DNA of 64,000 bases from an uncultured Kangiella sp. (GCA_947503345.1 CANNCW010000004.1:62001-126000); one strand, 5' to 3'; positions 27,748 through 38,262 are shown, counted from the stretch's first letter. Numbers and translations: made by a program. Notes: generated by a model not told the origin, from the letters alone.

Positions 27748-29535
27748 ATGCAACACGATCGTGATAATCAAACAGAATCAAAAAAGGCGCTTAATCAGCT
27801 TAATGCAGGGTTAAGCACGGAAGAGCTCATTGACATTCTTTGTACTAGTGCTGAAGAGTGGAATGCTTGGCGTTACAAGCACCCCAAAGAGCAATTAAAC
27901 TTGGACGGCAAAGATCTACGTGGTTTGGATCTGTCAGATTATGATTTGTCGGAAGTCAGTTTAGTTAAGGCCAATTTATCTTATTCGGATTTGAAAAATG
28001 CGATCTTAATTGCTGCAGACCTCTCGCAGGCTAACCTTTGTTATTGCAATTTAACCAATGCTAAATTAATTGCTGCCAATCTTAGACAAGCTAATTTTAG
28101 TCATGCCAATGTTTTACATGCTAATTTTTTAACTGCAATGTGTCACCAAGCTGATTTTTCAAATGTCGATTTCAAAGATCAGGATTTACGTGGTCAGAAT
28201 TTAAAAGAAGCTAATTTGTCCGGCGCTGATTTGCGTGGACAAAATTTAGAAGGTATTGATTTACGTGGCGCAAAATTAATTGGTACTAATTTAGATGATG
28301 TTAACTTAGTAGATGCAAATTTGGATGGTGCTAACTTATCTGATGTTGACTTATCTACATGTGAATTAGATGGCACGCTAATGACTCGAACCATCTTGAA
28401 TAATTGTAATCTTTCTAAGCAAAATTTAGCTGGTTTTAATTTTAAAGATAGTGAATTAAAAGGTGTAGACTTACGTGGTGCTAATTTATCAAAAGCTAAT
28501 TTAGATAATGTGGATTTAAGCTCTGCAAAATTATGGCAAGTACAAACTAAAGGCTGGTCCATTCGCGGTGTTAGTTGTACTCATGCAAGTTGGGATCAAC
28601 GGGGGCGTGAATATACTCATTATACGCGGAATCAATTTGAAAAGTTATTCTCTGATAAAATCAGTTTTCAATTATATTACCAACGTATGTTGTCTTATCA
28701 GGATTTGGCAACCTTACCATTTTTGATAGAACACTTAGAGGCTAGTTTCTGGGGTTGTAAGCTACGTGTGCGTGAGATTCGAAATGAACCTGGTGATACG
28801 GTTGTAGTTATGGTGGTTGAAGATACTGGTGGTATACATCCGTCCATGCTGGAAACCAGCTTGCAACAAGAAGCAGATAAGCTACAGTCGATTCAGATTA
28901 GTTTGCAATCTGAAAGAAGACTGCAATCAGAAATTCGAGAGTCGATGCAAGCCATTAAAGATCGTCACTGGCCAAAACTTTTAGAGTTATCCGAGCAAGA
29001 CAGTGATGCAAAAATGCGTCGAATGGCTGTTTTATTTACGGATCTCAAAGGGTTTTCTAATTGGGATAAACAAGAAAGAACGGCTAAGCTCGCTTTGTTT
29101 AGAGGTTTGTTAAAGCCTGTCATGAAGCAATGGCAAGCCAGTTATCCAAATATGGAAGGCGATTCTCTTCGAGCTACTTTTACCACAGTTTCTCAAGCAT
29201 TACACTGCGCTGCTATGATGCAAAAAGTTCTGCATGGGGCTGGTTTTGTGGTTCGAATTGGTTTGGATATTGGTGATGTAAAAATTACCCATAACGAAAT
29301 CACCGACCAGTTAGACATTGAAGGCGATGCGTTAAACTTTGCGGCGCGACTTGAAAGTATGGCAGAGCCAGGCGCGGTGTTAGTGTCTGAGAATGTTCGT
29401 CACTATGCGATCCAAAATGATGCGCCTTTTATATTCTCTGAAGAAAGATTAGCACTTAAAAAATCAGTAGGTGATCGTCAAGCTGGCGATACCGTTGTAT
29501 GTTTTAGAGCTCAACCTGCGAGTGATTTAAAATAA
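27748..29535 (+). CDS. Pentapeptide-repeat / class III nucleotidyl cyclase fusion protein
   Basis: A 595-aa soluble protein with three parts. Residues about 48-268 are pentapeptide repeats (A(D/N)LxX, such as ANLSGADLRG), a right-handed beta-helix. Residues 280-410 hold an unrecognised domain and a coiled coil (SLQQEADKLQSIQ). Residues 425-590 form a class III adenylate/guanylate cyclase domain: LFTDLKGFS gives the first metal Asp (431), EGDSLRATF the second, and IEGDALNFAARLE the purine-specifying Asp (three residues before the Gly), the Asn and the Arg. The usual purine-binding Lys three residues before the GD of EGD is Asn here. No membrane segment. Its stop overlaps the next gene's start (TAATG). 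Whether it makes cAMP or cGMP cannot be told from sequence. Confidence 0.85.
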   Translation: MQHDRDNQTESKKALNQLNAGLSTEELIDILCTSAEEWNAWRYKHPKEQLNLDGKDLRGLDLSDYDLSEVSLVKANLSYSDLKNAILIAADLSQANLCYCNLTNAKLIAANLRQANFSHANVLHANFLTAMCHQADFSNVDFKDQDLRGQNLKEANLSGADLRGQNLEGIDLRGAKLIGTNLDDVNLVDANLDGANLSDVDLSTCELDGTLMTRTILNNCNLSKQNLAGFNFKDSELKGVDLRGANLSKANLDNVDLSSAKLWQVQTKGWSIRGVSCTHASWDQRGREYTHYTRNQFEKLFSDKISFQLYYQRMLSYQDLATLPFLIEHLEASFWGCKLRVREIRNEPGDTVVVMVVEDTGGIHPSMLETSLQQEADKLQSIQISLQSERRLQSEIRESMQAIKDRHWPKLLELSEQDSDAKMRRMAVLFTDLKGFSNWDKQERTAKLALFRGLLKPVMKQWQASYPNMEGDSLRATFTTVSQALHCAAMMQKVLHGAGFVVRIGLDIGDVKITHNEITDQLDIEGDALNFAARLESMAEPGAVLVSENVRHYAIQNDAPFIFSEERLALKKSVGDRQAGDTVVCFRAQPASDLK

Positions 29536-30416
29536 TGAAATTTATAAAATACCTTTTGGTGTTAACGGTTATGTTTAACGCCTCAAACCTCTTTGCACTA
29601 CCAACAACTGATATTGCAATTTTTGATTTAAAAAAGCTTTTCTCAAAAGATAAAGAAAAACCTGCTAAGGTTTTCCATTTAACTTATCGCGATGGTTACG
29701 ATAATCAACCAAAGTTTTCAAAAGACGGTAAAACAATTTACTTTACTCGCGGAATTACTGTTGATGATAAATCACAAACTGATGTGATGGCTTATAACTT
29801 TGAATCAAAGCAACTAACAAATATCAGTAACTCAAACGATTCTAGCGAATACTCTCCAACGCCATACCAAGATGGTTATTTAACGATTATTGGCGTTGCA
29901 GATAGTAATGGTAAGCAGTATTTAAATAGGTTGTCCATCGAAAACGGTGTGCAAAAGACTTTTACCACTGCTATCGAGCCTATTGGTTATCACGCTTGGC
30001 TTAATGACAAAGAAGCTGCGGTATTTGTTTTAGGCGATGTTATGACTTTGCAAGTGTTACATACCGAAGCTAATCGAAAACCCATGGTATTAGCAGAAAA
30101 TATTGGGAGAGCATTTCATAGAGTGGCTGAAAATAATGTTAGTTATAGCGTAGAAGAAGATGGTAGGCATCGAATATATTTGCTTGATGGTAATCATGAG
30201 AGTCACGATACAGGAATTGTTTTGCCAGAAGGTGTGCAAGATTATGTTTGGTTGAATGATAAAGAAGTGATTTTTGGTGAAGACTCAAAGTTATATCGGA
30301 TAAACAATAAATCTATTTCTGAAATTGCAGATTTAGCTGAGTTTGGAGTTAAAGGTATTAGTCGATTGGCTTTGGATAAAAGTGATGGTTCATTGGCTTT
30401 AGTTTATAGTAGATAA
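29535..30416 (+). CDS. Secreted TolB-like beta-propeller protein
   Basis: 293 aa with a signal peptide (residues 1-21, YLLVLTVMFNASNLFA). The mature part has a PD40/TolB-type repeat near residue 52, FSKDGKTIYFTRG, and further blades are suggested by recurring W-LNDKE-F strands (AWLNDKEAAVFVLG; VWLNDKEVIFGED). Specific function unknown. It is translationally coupled to the cyclase fusion gene by a 1-bp TAATG overlap, so the two are likely functional partners across the inner membrane; that is inference. Confidence 0.72.
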   Translation: MKFIKYLLVLTVMFNASNLFALPTTDIAIFDLKKLFSKDKEKPAKVFHLTYRDGYDNQPKFSKDGKTIYFTRGITVDDKSQTDVMAYNFESKQLTNISNSNDSSEYSPTPYQDGYLTIIGVADSNGKQYLNRLSIENGVQKTFTTAIEPIGYHAWLNDKEAAVFVLGDVMTLQVLHTEANRKPMVLAENIGRAFHRVAENNVSYSVEEDGRHRIYLLDGNHESHDTGIVLPEGVQDYVWLNDKEVIFGEDSKLYRINNKSISEIADLAEFGVKGISRLALDKSDGSLALVYSR

Positions 30417-30429
30417 TACTTTTAATTTT

Positions 30430-30738
30430 TTAGTAAATTTTTTCGCCACAAAAATAGCATTCGTCGTAAGCAGTATCCAGTATTCCAGTTTGATCGGTGG
30501 ACTCACCTTTTATCAAAATCGGTTTCTTACATTTATAGCATCTAATGCTCGATATTTTATGGCTAAAAAACAACCCGATAGCGATAAATACTACTACACT
30601 GAGAATAACGGATATTATTTTTACACCTACAGTCATTGGGATATGACTTATTAGATTATATGTCAAAATAGCCCAAAGTAATGATAATACGGTGGAAAGG
30701 ACTTTGAATTTTGTGATTTTGCTACTGACGTCATTCAT
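30430..30738 (-). CDS. Small membrane protein with C-terminal zinc-ribbon-like Cys pairs
   Basis: Not recognised. The start at 30738 (MNDVSSKITKF) gives 102 aa; the frame is open further up but the extra part has no features. Two hydrophobic helices (about residues 13-33 and 38-58) are followed by a cytoplasmic tail with two C-x2-C pairs (CYKCKKP and CYFCGEK), the pattern of a small zinc ribbon. It lies beyond the pckA terminator, so it is probably transcribed from its own promoter. Confidence 0.6.
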   Translation of the reverse strand: MNDVSSKITKFKVLSTVLSLLWAILTYNLISHIPMTVGVKIISVILSVVVFIAIGLFFSHKISSIRCYKCKKPILIKGESTDQTGILDTAYDECYFCGEKIY

Positions 30739-30796
30739 GATTGTACATCGAAAATCTAAACTAGATAATGCTCTTATATTGTTTAGTTTACTACAA

Positions 30797-30830
30797 GAAA
30801 AAAAACCCAGCAAATGCTGGGCTTTTTATT
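30797..30830 (-). terminator. Intrinsic terminator of pckA
   Basis: On the minus strand GCCCAGC-ATTT-GCTGGG is followed by eight T residues. It lies about 35 bp after the pckA stop. The other strand also ends in a short T run, so it may be bidirectional. Confidence 0.88.
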
Positions 30831-30863
30831 GATTCCCATTTGCATGGGGATGACAATGCTGTT

Positions 30864-32459
30864 TTAAGCTTTAGGACCTGCTGCAATCAATGCTTGTGCA
30901 GCATCGTTATCAGCAAAGCGGTTGAAGTTATCAACAAACATAGCAGCTAACTTTTTAGCTTTTGCATCCCACTCAGCTTTATCTGCATAAGTGTCTTGAG
31001 GATCTAAGATGTTGGTATCAACACCTGTTAACTCTGTTGGGATTGCTAAGTTAAAGTATGGTAATTGAGTAAAGTTAGATTGCTCAATTGAACCGTCCAT
31101 AATCGCATCGATAATTCCTCGAGTATCTTGAATAGAGATACGTTTACCTGTACCGTTCCAGCCAGTGTTTACTAGGTAAACTTCAGCGTCATTTTCTTTA
31201 ATGCGCTTTTCTAAAACTTCTGCGTATTGAGTTGGGTGTAAGCTTAAAAAAGCTTCGCCGAAACATGAAGAGAAGGTTGGTGTTGGTTCTGTTACGCCAC
31301 GCTCAGTACCCGCTAGTTTCGCAGTGAAACCTGATAAGAAGTAGTATTGAGTTTGTTCAGGCGTTAATTTGGCTACTGGTGGTAAAACACCGAATGCGTC
31401 AGCAGTTAAGAAAACCACTTTTTTCGCGTGACCAGCTTTTGAAACTGGCTTAACGATATTATCAATGTGATAAATCGGGTATGAAACACGAGTGTTTTCA
31501 GTTTTGCTGTTATCGTCGTAATCGATTTTGCCATCAGCATCCACGGTTACGTTTTCTAATAAAGCATCGCGACGGATAGCGTTATAAATGTCCGGCTCAG
31601 CTTCTTTGCTTAACTTAATGGTTTTTGCATAACAACCACCTTCGAAGTTGAATACGCCGTTATCATCCCAGCCGTGTTCGTCATCACCAATTAAAGCACG
31701 CTTTGGATCAGTAGAAAGGGTAGTTTTACCTGTACCTGATAAGCCAAAGAAAATAGCTGTGTCGCCATCTTTACCAACGTTAGCAGAGCAGTGCATTGAA
31801 GCGATGCCTTTCAATGGCAATAGGTAGTTCATCATTGAGAACATACCTTTTTTCATTTCGCCGCCGTACCAAGTACCACCAATTAACTGAATTTTTTCAG
31901 TTAAGTTGAAGGCTACAAAGTTTTCAGAGTTCATGCCATGCTTTTCGAAATCTGGATTGGTCGTTTTAGAACCATTCATCACAACGAAGTCTGGCTCAAA
32001 ACCTTCTAGTTCAGCGTCAGAAGGGCGGATAAACATATTCTTGACGAAGTGTGCTTGCCACGCTACTTGAGTAATAAAACGTACCTTTAAACGCGTGTTT
32101 TCGTTAGCACCGCAAAATGCGTCAACTACGAATAAGCGGCTCTCAGAAAGTTGCTTCGTCACTAATGATTTTAAGTCTGCCCAAACTTCAGGAGTAATTG
32201 ATTTGTTGTCGTTTACGCCATTTTTTGACCACCAAAGCGTATCGCGAGTCACATCATCCATCACGAAATATTTATCTTTTGGTGAACGGCCTGTGAAGAT
32301 CCCTGTGTCTACGTTTACTGCGCCTGACTCAGTGATTACGCCACGCTCATAACCTTGAATGTCTTCGCGAGTTTCTTCTTGGAATAATAGTTCATAGGAA
32401 GGGTTATAAATTACTTCTGATACGTTTGTGATACCGTATTGGCTCAGATCAAGTGACAT
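30864..32459 (-). CDS. pckA: Phosphoenolpyruvate carboxykinase (ATP)
   Basis: Gluconeogenic enzyme converting oxaloacetate to PEP with ATP. 531 aa, the usual length. The P-loop is [15 protein letters not shown], kinase-2 is [11 protein letters not shown], and [18 protein letters not shown] is the PEPCK signature with the metal-binding Lys. [11 protein letters not shown] at the N-terminus binds oxaloacetate. Transcribed alone with its own terminator. The 207-bp upstream gap shows no RNA element I can name. Confidence 0.97.
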   Translation of the reverse strand: MSLDLSQYGITNVSEVIYNPSYELLFQEETREDIQGYERGVITESGAVNVDTGIFTGRSPKDKYFVMDDVTRDTLWWSKNGVNDNKSITPEVWADLKSLVTKQLSESRLFVVDAFCGANENTRLKVRFITQVAWQAHFVKNMFIRPSDAELEGFEPDFVVMNGSKTTNPDFEKHGMNSENFVAFNLTEKIQLIGGTWYGGEMKKGMFSMMNYLLPLKGIASMHCSANVGKDGDTAIFFGLSGTGKTTLSTDPKRALIGDDEHGWDDNGVFNFEGGCYAKTIKLSKEAEPDIYNAIRRDALLENVTVDADGKIDYDDNSKTENTRVSYPIYHIDNIVKPVSKAGHAKKVVFLTADAFGVLPPVAKLTPEQTQYYFLSGFTAKLAGTERGVTEPTPTFSSCFGEAFLSLHPTQYAEVLEKRIKENDAEVYLVNTGWNGTGKRISIQDTRGIIDAIMDGSIEQSNFTQLPYFNLAIPTELTGVDTNILDPQDTYADKAEWDAKAKKLAAMFVDNFNRFADNDAAQALIAAGPKA

Positions 32460-32666
32460 TCTTAGCTCCTGAATGTTAAAGCAAAATCATGGTATTGAAG
32501 TCTTAAATAGAGACTCTTTCAATACTTATAAAATTGCGCGACATTATCGCAGAAAAAATAGGCAGGTGGTAGCTTAAATGGGATTTATTTACAACTAAGC
32601 CATAACTTTTAATCTATCAATGAAATGAATAAGTTATGATCGGGTAAGCTGATTTTACAGGTTAAC

Positions 32667-33686
32667 TTAAGAAGCTCGCTTCAATGATAGCTTTGCGATT
32701 GAAATTAGGGCTTCTTTATATTGAGACTCAGCTATTGAATCAATGGCCGAAATAGCTTTATCCACGGCTTTTTCCGCCGCTTGATAAGTATATTCAATGG
32801 CTCCAGTTTGCTTGATGATGGTCATAATTTCATCCATCTTATCCAAGCCCCCATGTTCAATGGCATGGGTAATCAGCTTTTTACCTGCATCGTTGGTATT
32901 TTCCAGCGCATGAATAAGAGGCAGGGTAGGTTTACCTTCAGCTAAATCATCGCCTACATTTTTACCCAAAGCTGCCGTATCGGCGGCGTAATCCAATGCA
33001 TCGTCGATTAATTGGAAAGCAATGCCTAATTGCATTCCATATTCTTTTAAAGCTTTCTCTGTGGTTTCATCAGCACCGCTAAGAATTGCGGCTAATTGAG
33101 TCGCTGCTGCGAATAATATAGCTGTTTTGCGCTCAATCACTTGATAATAACTCTCTTCAGAGACGTTTGGATCGTTTACATTCATTAGTTGTAAAACTTC
33201 ACCAGCGGCTATTTGATTGGTGGTATCTGATAAAACATCCATGATGCGCATTTCGCCGACTTCCACCATCATTTGGAAGGCGCGACTGTAGAGGTAATCG
33301 CCTACCAATACAGATGCTTGGTTGCCAAACATGGCATTGGCAGTTTCACGACCACGACGTAAATCTGATTCATCCACTACATCATCATGCAGTAAGGTAG
33401 CAGTGTGAATTAGCTCAATAACCGCCGCAAGAATGGATTGAGACTTTTGTGAATCTTCTTGATAATTCAAAGCTTTAGCAGCCAAAAGCAATAACATTGG
33501 ACGCAAACGCTTGCCACCAGCGGCGACAATGTACTGACCCACTTGGTTCACTAAGACCACATCCGATTGAAGTCTGTCTAAGATGATTTGATTGGTGTTT
33601 TCAAATTCGCTATCTACTAAAGTGCGGATTTCATCAAGTGTCATAGTCATTGTTGTAATGTTTGCGATCTTGGTATTAGTTGTCAT
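32667..33686 (-). CDS. ispB: Polyprenyl diphosphate synthase (octaprenyl type)
   Basis: Makes the ubiquinone side chain by adding isopentenyl units. 339 aa with GGKRLRPMLLLLAAKAL, the first Asp-rich motif LLHDDVVDESDLRRG and the second QLIDDALDYAAD. The small residues before the first Asp motif (HTATLLHD) fit a long-chain product. The annotated ATG is used; internal ATGs at residues 13 and 15 are possible. It is divergent from rplU, the same arrangement as in E. coli. Confidence 0.95.
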   Translation of the reverse strand: MTTNTKIANITTMTMTLDEIRTLVDSEFENTNQIILDRLQSDVVLVNQVGQYIVAAGGKRLRPMLLLLAAKALNYQEDSQKSQSILAAVIELIHTATLLHDDVVDESDLRRGRETANAMFGNQASVLVGDYLYSRAFQMMVEVGEMRIMDVLSDTTNQIAAGEVLQLMNVNDPNVSEESYYQVIERKTAILFAAATQLAAILSGADETTEKALKEYGMQLGIAFQLIDDALDYAADTAALGKNVGDDLAEGKPTLPLIHALENTNDAGKKLITHAIEHGGLDKMDEIMTIIKQTGAIEYTYQAAEKAVDKAISAIDSIAESQYKEALISIAKLSLKRAS

Positions 33687-33881
33687 GAATTTTGTATTGC
33701 TGACGAATTATCATTAAAATGCCTCGCAATCCTAGTTATTGTCTAGGTTTGGGTCAAGTGCTATTTATTGGTAATTGCGGCTGAAAAGGCTAAAATGGCG
33801 CTGATCAGAGCACTTCTTAATCAGATCTGGTTTAAAAAGCACAAAAATCCTTATTTTTATTGGTTTTTTATAGAATTTCCC

Positions 33882-33910
33882 TTGCCACAAATGGCTATTT
33901 CCCTTAAAAT
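33882..33910 (+). promoter_or_regulatory. Probable sigma-70 promoter for rplU-rpmA
   Basis: TTGCCA (33882-33887) and TAAAAT (33905-33910) are exactly 17 bp apart, followed by a GC-rich discriminator (TCGCGCCC). The start would fall near 33917, leaving a 5' leader of about 105 nt before rplU. The rest of the 336-bp ispB-rplU gap contains only short unsupported ORFs and presumably the ispB promoter. Confidence 0.7.
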
Positions 33911-34022
33911 TCGCGCCCTCAAACGGTCTATCTTGTGTTTTCAAGCTTTAGACTAGACAAGTAAGTTACATATTAACCATTTTGTTGAGAGATACAGAAA
34001 GGTCGTAAACTGGAGAATAAAT

Positions 34023-34601
34023 ATGTACGCAGTAATCAAAAGTGGTGGTAAGCAACACCGCGTTAAAGCAGGCCAAGTAGTACGCTTAGAGAAAATCGAA
34101 GCTGAAACTGGTTCTAATATCGATTTCGAAGAAGTATTAATGGTAGCTGATGGCGACAACGTGACTTTAGGTCAGCCATTAGTTGACGGTGCTTCTGTAT
34201 CAGCTGAAGTGGTAACTCACGGTCGCGCTAAGAAAGTTAAAATCTTAAAGTTCAAGCGTCGTAAGCACCACATGAAGCAAATGGGCCATCGTCAATGGTT
34301 CACTGAAGTTAAGATCAACGATATTGTTGTAGGTGGCGCTAAGAAGAAAGCCGCTCCTAAAAAAGCAGCAGCTAAGAAAGAAGCTCCTAAAGCAGAAGCT
34401 GGTGCAGACGATCTTAAGCAATTATCAGGTGTAGGTCCTGTATTAGAGAAGAAGTTACACGCTGCAGGCGTTACTTCATTCGCACAAATCGCAGCATGGA
34501 ACGAAGAAGATGTTGCTAAATTTGACGAAGCATTAAGTTTTAAAGGCCGTATCGAGCGTGAAGGCTGGATCGAGCAAGCAAAAGAATTAGCTAAAGGCTA
34601 A
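34023..34601 (+). CDS. rplU: Ribosomal protein bL21 with C-terminal helix-hairpin-helix extension
   Basis: Residues 1-103 are a normal bL21 ([31 protein letters not shown]). E. coli L21 ends there; this protein continues to 192 aa. The tail has a Lys/Ala-rich linker (about 104-128) and then a compact helix-hairpin-helix-like domain ([19 protein letters not shown], then [18 protein letters not shown]). Similar tails occur on some other bacterial L21 proteins and on NuoE. A GAG-containing ribosome site (TGGAGAATAA) precedes the ATG. It is followed by rpmA 14 bp downstream. Confidence 0.95.
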   Translation: MYAVIKSGGKQHRVKAGQVVRLEKIEAETGSNIDFEEVLMVADGDNVTLGQPLVDGASVSAEVVTHGRAKKVKILKFKRRKHHMKQMGHRQWFTEVKINDIVVGGAKKKAAPKKAAAKKEAPKAEAGADDLKQLSGVGPVLEKKLHAAGVTSFAQIAAWNEEDVAKFDEALSFKGRIEREGWIEQAKELAKG

Positions 34602-34615
34602 GAGGAGACTATAAG

Positions 34616-34870
34616 ATGGCTCATAAGAAAGCTGGTGGTAGTACCAAAAACGGACGCGATTCCGAAAGTAAACGCCTTGGTGTAAAGCGCTACGGTGGTG
34701 AAGAAGTGTCTGCAGGCTCTATTATTGTTCGTCAACGTGGTACTCGTTTCCACGCTGGTACAAACGTAGGTTTAGGTCGTGACCATACCTTGTTTGCTAA
34801 AGCTGACGGCAAAGTTAAGTTCGAAGTTAAAGGTAAAAACAACCGTAAGTTTGTTTCTATCGAAGCTTAA
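34616..34870 (+). CDS. rpmA: Ribosomal protein bL27
   Basis: 84 aa. The N-terminus [16 protein letters not shown] is already in the mature gammaproteobacterial form that reaches the peptidyl-transferase centre, and [20 protein letters not shown] is the family signature. Preceded by AGAGGAG. Cotranscribed with rplU and closed by a terminator. Confidence 0.98.
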   Translation: MAHKKAGGSTKNGRDSESKRLGVKRYGGEEVSAGSIIVRQRGTRFHAGTNVGLGRDHTLFAKADGKVKFEVKGKNNRKFVSIEA

Positions 34871-34895
34871 TTCGAATTAGCTTGAAAGCATAAGA

Positions 34896-34923
34896 AAGCC
34901 TCGGCATGTGTCGGGGCTTTTTT
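34896..34923 (+). terminator. Intrinsic terminator after rpmA
   Basis: AAGCCTCG/CGGGGCTT (one T-G pair) with an 8-nt loop, followed by TTTTTT. It separates rpmA from obgE, which begins 64 bp later. Confidence 0.85.
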
Positions 34924-34962
34924 GTTGAGCGGGTAAGATAATTCCCACTCAATGACTGATAA

Positions 34963-36213
<1,251 letters not shown>

Positions 36214-36286
36214 TATTCTATGGATTTGATTTTTAAGGAAATTTCCCTAAAATAAAAACTAGTCGTTAAGCGAAAGAGAGAATGGA

Positions 36287-37390
36287 TTGAGCGTTCGCTA
36301 TCAATATAAGGATACTTTGTTACTTGATGCCTCTGCCACCGGAGAACGCATCATATCGTTAATTAGGCTATTGATTTATAGCCTAACTGGCACGATTCCC
36401 TTTATTCTATATTTCTTTTTTGATGATAAAAGACCAGAAGTGTTTATAAGCGTTGTTATCACTTCAGTGGCAGTTATTGGCGCTATAACAATTTATTGGC
36501 TTGTTAAAAATCAAATTAAAACTTCATTAGTAGCCTGGATAACCACTTTTCTCGATGTATCGGTTATTACATTAGCGTTGCTACTCATAGCTCTGTATAG
36601 CAATCCCATTGTGGCCACAAACAGCTTAGTGGTTTGGCAACTTTATTCTGTTGTTATCTTTACCTCTACTTTAAGACTAAACGTAAAAATTACTATTTTT
36701 GCTGGAGTTTGCGCTTTGTTGCAATATGCTCTGCTGGCGTTTTATTTGGATAGTCGGTTTGAACTTAACGAGCTAGGAATTAGATCCGAAGAGTATGGCC
36801 TCTTTAATTGGCCAATCCAATTTGGTCGTATCCTTATTTTAGGTTTACTGACCGCTGTTGCAGTGAGTTTTGTTTATAGAACTAGAGGTTTAGTGACTTT
36901 TACCGGCACTGATAGTTTAACTGGTTTAAAAAATCGAGCCTACTTTGAACATATCTTACCGACCACGGTGGCCAATGCTATTAAAAACCACCAACCACTT
37001 TCCGTTGCCTTTGTTGACTTTGACCATTTTAAGAAAATCAATGATGAGCATGGGCATGCTATTGGTGATAAAGCACTGCAAGCTGTAGGTGATGTTTTTG
37101 ATGAGTTTTCTACCGATAAGATTCAGGTAACGCGATGGGGCGGTGAGGAGTTCGCTTTGTTGCTTGAAAATGAAACTAAAGAAGAAGCTGCCATCATTGT
37201 GAACAGAATCAATACTCGATTGAAGCAGGGTGTTCAAATCACTGACGAGCTTAAACTAAAGCTTCAAATAAGTGCTGGTATTACTGAATGCCCTTTAGAA
37301 GAAGATGAGCCTAATAAATTGATAGTTATTGCTGATGATAGAATGCTAACTGCAAAAAATACCGGGCGTAATAAAATAATTTATAAGTAA
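36287..37390 (+). CDS. Membrane-bound diguanylate cyclase (GGDEF)
   Basis: Synthesises cyclic di-GMP. The only usable start is TTG at 36287, set by AGAGAG six bases upstream; the nearby ATG at 36282 runs into a stop after two codons. 367 aa: six hydrophobic segments (residues about 20-205), then the GGDEF domain from DSLTGLKNRAYFE, with VDFDHFKKINDEHGHAIGD and the active-site RWGGEEF. No RxxD sits five residues before the active site, so the product-inhibition I-site is missing. The sensory membrane part is not assigned to a known MASE type. Confidence 0.9.
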   Translation: MSVRYQYKDTLLLDASATGERIISLIRLLIYSLTGTIPFILYFFFDDKRPEVFISVVITSVAVIGAITIYWLVKNQIKTSLVAWITTFLDVSVITLALLLIALYSNPIVATNSLVVWQLYSVVIFTSTLRLNVKITIFAGVCALLQYALLAFYLDSRFELNELGIRSEEYGLFNWPIQFGRILILGLLTAVAVSFVYRTRGLVTFTGTDSLTGLKNRAYFEHILPTTVANAIKNHQPLSVAFVDFDHFKKINDEHGHAIGDKALQAVGDVFDEFSTDKIQVTRWGGEEFALLLENETKEEAAIIVNRINTRLKQGVQITDELKLKLQISAGITECPLEEDEPNKLIVIADDRMLTAKNTGRNKIIYK

Positions 37391-37392
37391 CT

Positions 37393-37749
37393 TTATTTAT
37401 CTTGCATCAAGTGAAGAATATTCCCTTCCGAATCTTTAAAAGCGCAAAGCCAACTCTCTGTTTCCTCACTCTTATGAATCATCATTGGCTCTTTTATGAT
37501 TTCCACTTTGTGAGCTTTAAGCTTTGAAAAATCTGTTTGAATATCGTTGCTTTCATAATAAATAAAAGCTTTTGAATCATATTCAGGGTTTTTACCTAAG
37601 TAAATTCGGCTTCCATTGCATTCAAAAAATGCCATGTTTTGTTCCGGAAATGCCATTAGTAGTTCTAATTCTAAAACATTTTGATAAAACTCAATGGCTC
37701 GATTTATATCTTTAATTTTCACATGAATTTGTTTAATTCCGATAATCAC
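37393..37749 (-). CDS. Glyoxalase/VOC-family protein
   Basis: 118-aa single-module vicinal oxygen chelate fold (beta-alpha-beta-beta-beta twice): IKQIHVKIKDINRAIEFYQNVL opens the first half and AFKDSEGNILHLMQD closes the second. The His, and the Glu-type position near residue 48, could bind a metal, but the substrate is unknown. It is divergent from a MarR regulator with a shared 66-bp promoter region, so it is probably regulated by it. Confidence 0.82.
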   Translation of the reverse strand: MIIGIKQIHVKIKDINRAIEFYQNVLELELLMAFPEQNMAFFECNGSRIYLGKNPEYDSKAFIYYESNDIQTDFSKLKAHKVEIIKEPMMIHKSEETESWLCAFKDSEGNILHLMQDK

Positions 37750-37776
37750 GCTTTAACCTCAATTAGAATTGCGATA

Positions 37777-37796
37777 TATTTAACATGAGTTAAATA
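37777..37796. promoter_or_regulatory. Inverted-repeat operator between VOC and marR genes
   Basis: TATTTAAC-ATGA-GTTAAATA is a perfect 8-bp inverted repeat centred between the divergent starts. Its size and location fit a MarR-family dimer site controlling both genes; binding is inferred. Confidence 0.65.
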
Positions 37797-37815
37797 ATTA
37801 CCTAAAGTAAGGATT

Positions 37816-38262
37816 ATGTCAAATATTAGATTACCGAAAGGATTGGAAAAGTCTGATCGAAATGCTTTAGCAAATAACCTGCATAGCATCGCGATTCATA
37901 TTTTAAGGGATGCACGCAAAACTGATTTACAATCTGGTCTAACACCAGAAAGGCTTTCGATATTATCTATTTTAGTTTACGTTGGCTCTAAAACTGTTAA
38001 TGAAATTGCAGAAATGGAGCAGGTGAGTGCACCTGCTATTACTCGCATTGTTAAAAGCCTTGAAAAAGATGGTTATGTTATTAAAGCGAAATCACGAGCC
38101 GATCAAAGGGTAGTGTTTGTTTCAGCTACTAGAAAAAGTATTAGTTTAATGGAACAAGCTCGTAAACAACGTGTAGAAAGAGTATCGGAGCAACTAAAGC
38201 AACTATCATCTAAACAAGTTAGCGATTTAACGGAATTATTAAGTTTGATTGATATTAACTAA
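37816..38262 (+). CDS. MarR-family transcriptional regulator
   Basis: 148-aa winged-helix regulator. The recognition helix region is VNEIAEMEQVSAPAITRIV and the wing is KSRADQRVVFVSAT, with the typical Asp-Gln-Arg. A TAAGGA lies 5 bp before the ATG. It is likely autoregulated through the palindrome between it and the divergent VOC gene, which is its probable target. The inducing ligand is unknown. Its stop overlaps that of the convergent downstream gene by 4 bp. Confidence 0.9.
   Translation: MSNIRLPKGLEKSDRNALANNLHSIAIHILRDARKTDLQSGLTPERLSILSILVYVGSKTVNEIAEMEQVSAPAITRIVKSLEKDGYVIKAKSRADQRVVFVSATRKSISLMEQARKQRVERVSEQLKQLSSKQVSDLTELLSLIDIN

Noticed and set aside
32460-32666. Possible regulatory RNA upstream of pckA
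   Set aside because: No stable hairpin, leader ORF or known riboswitch core could be seen.
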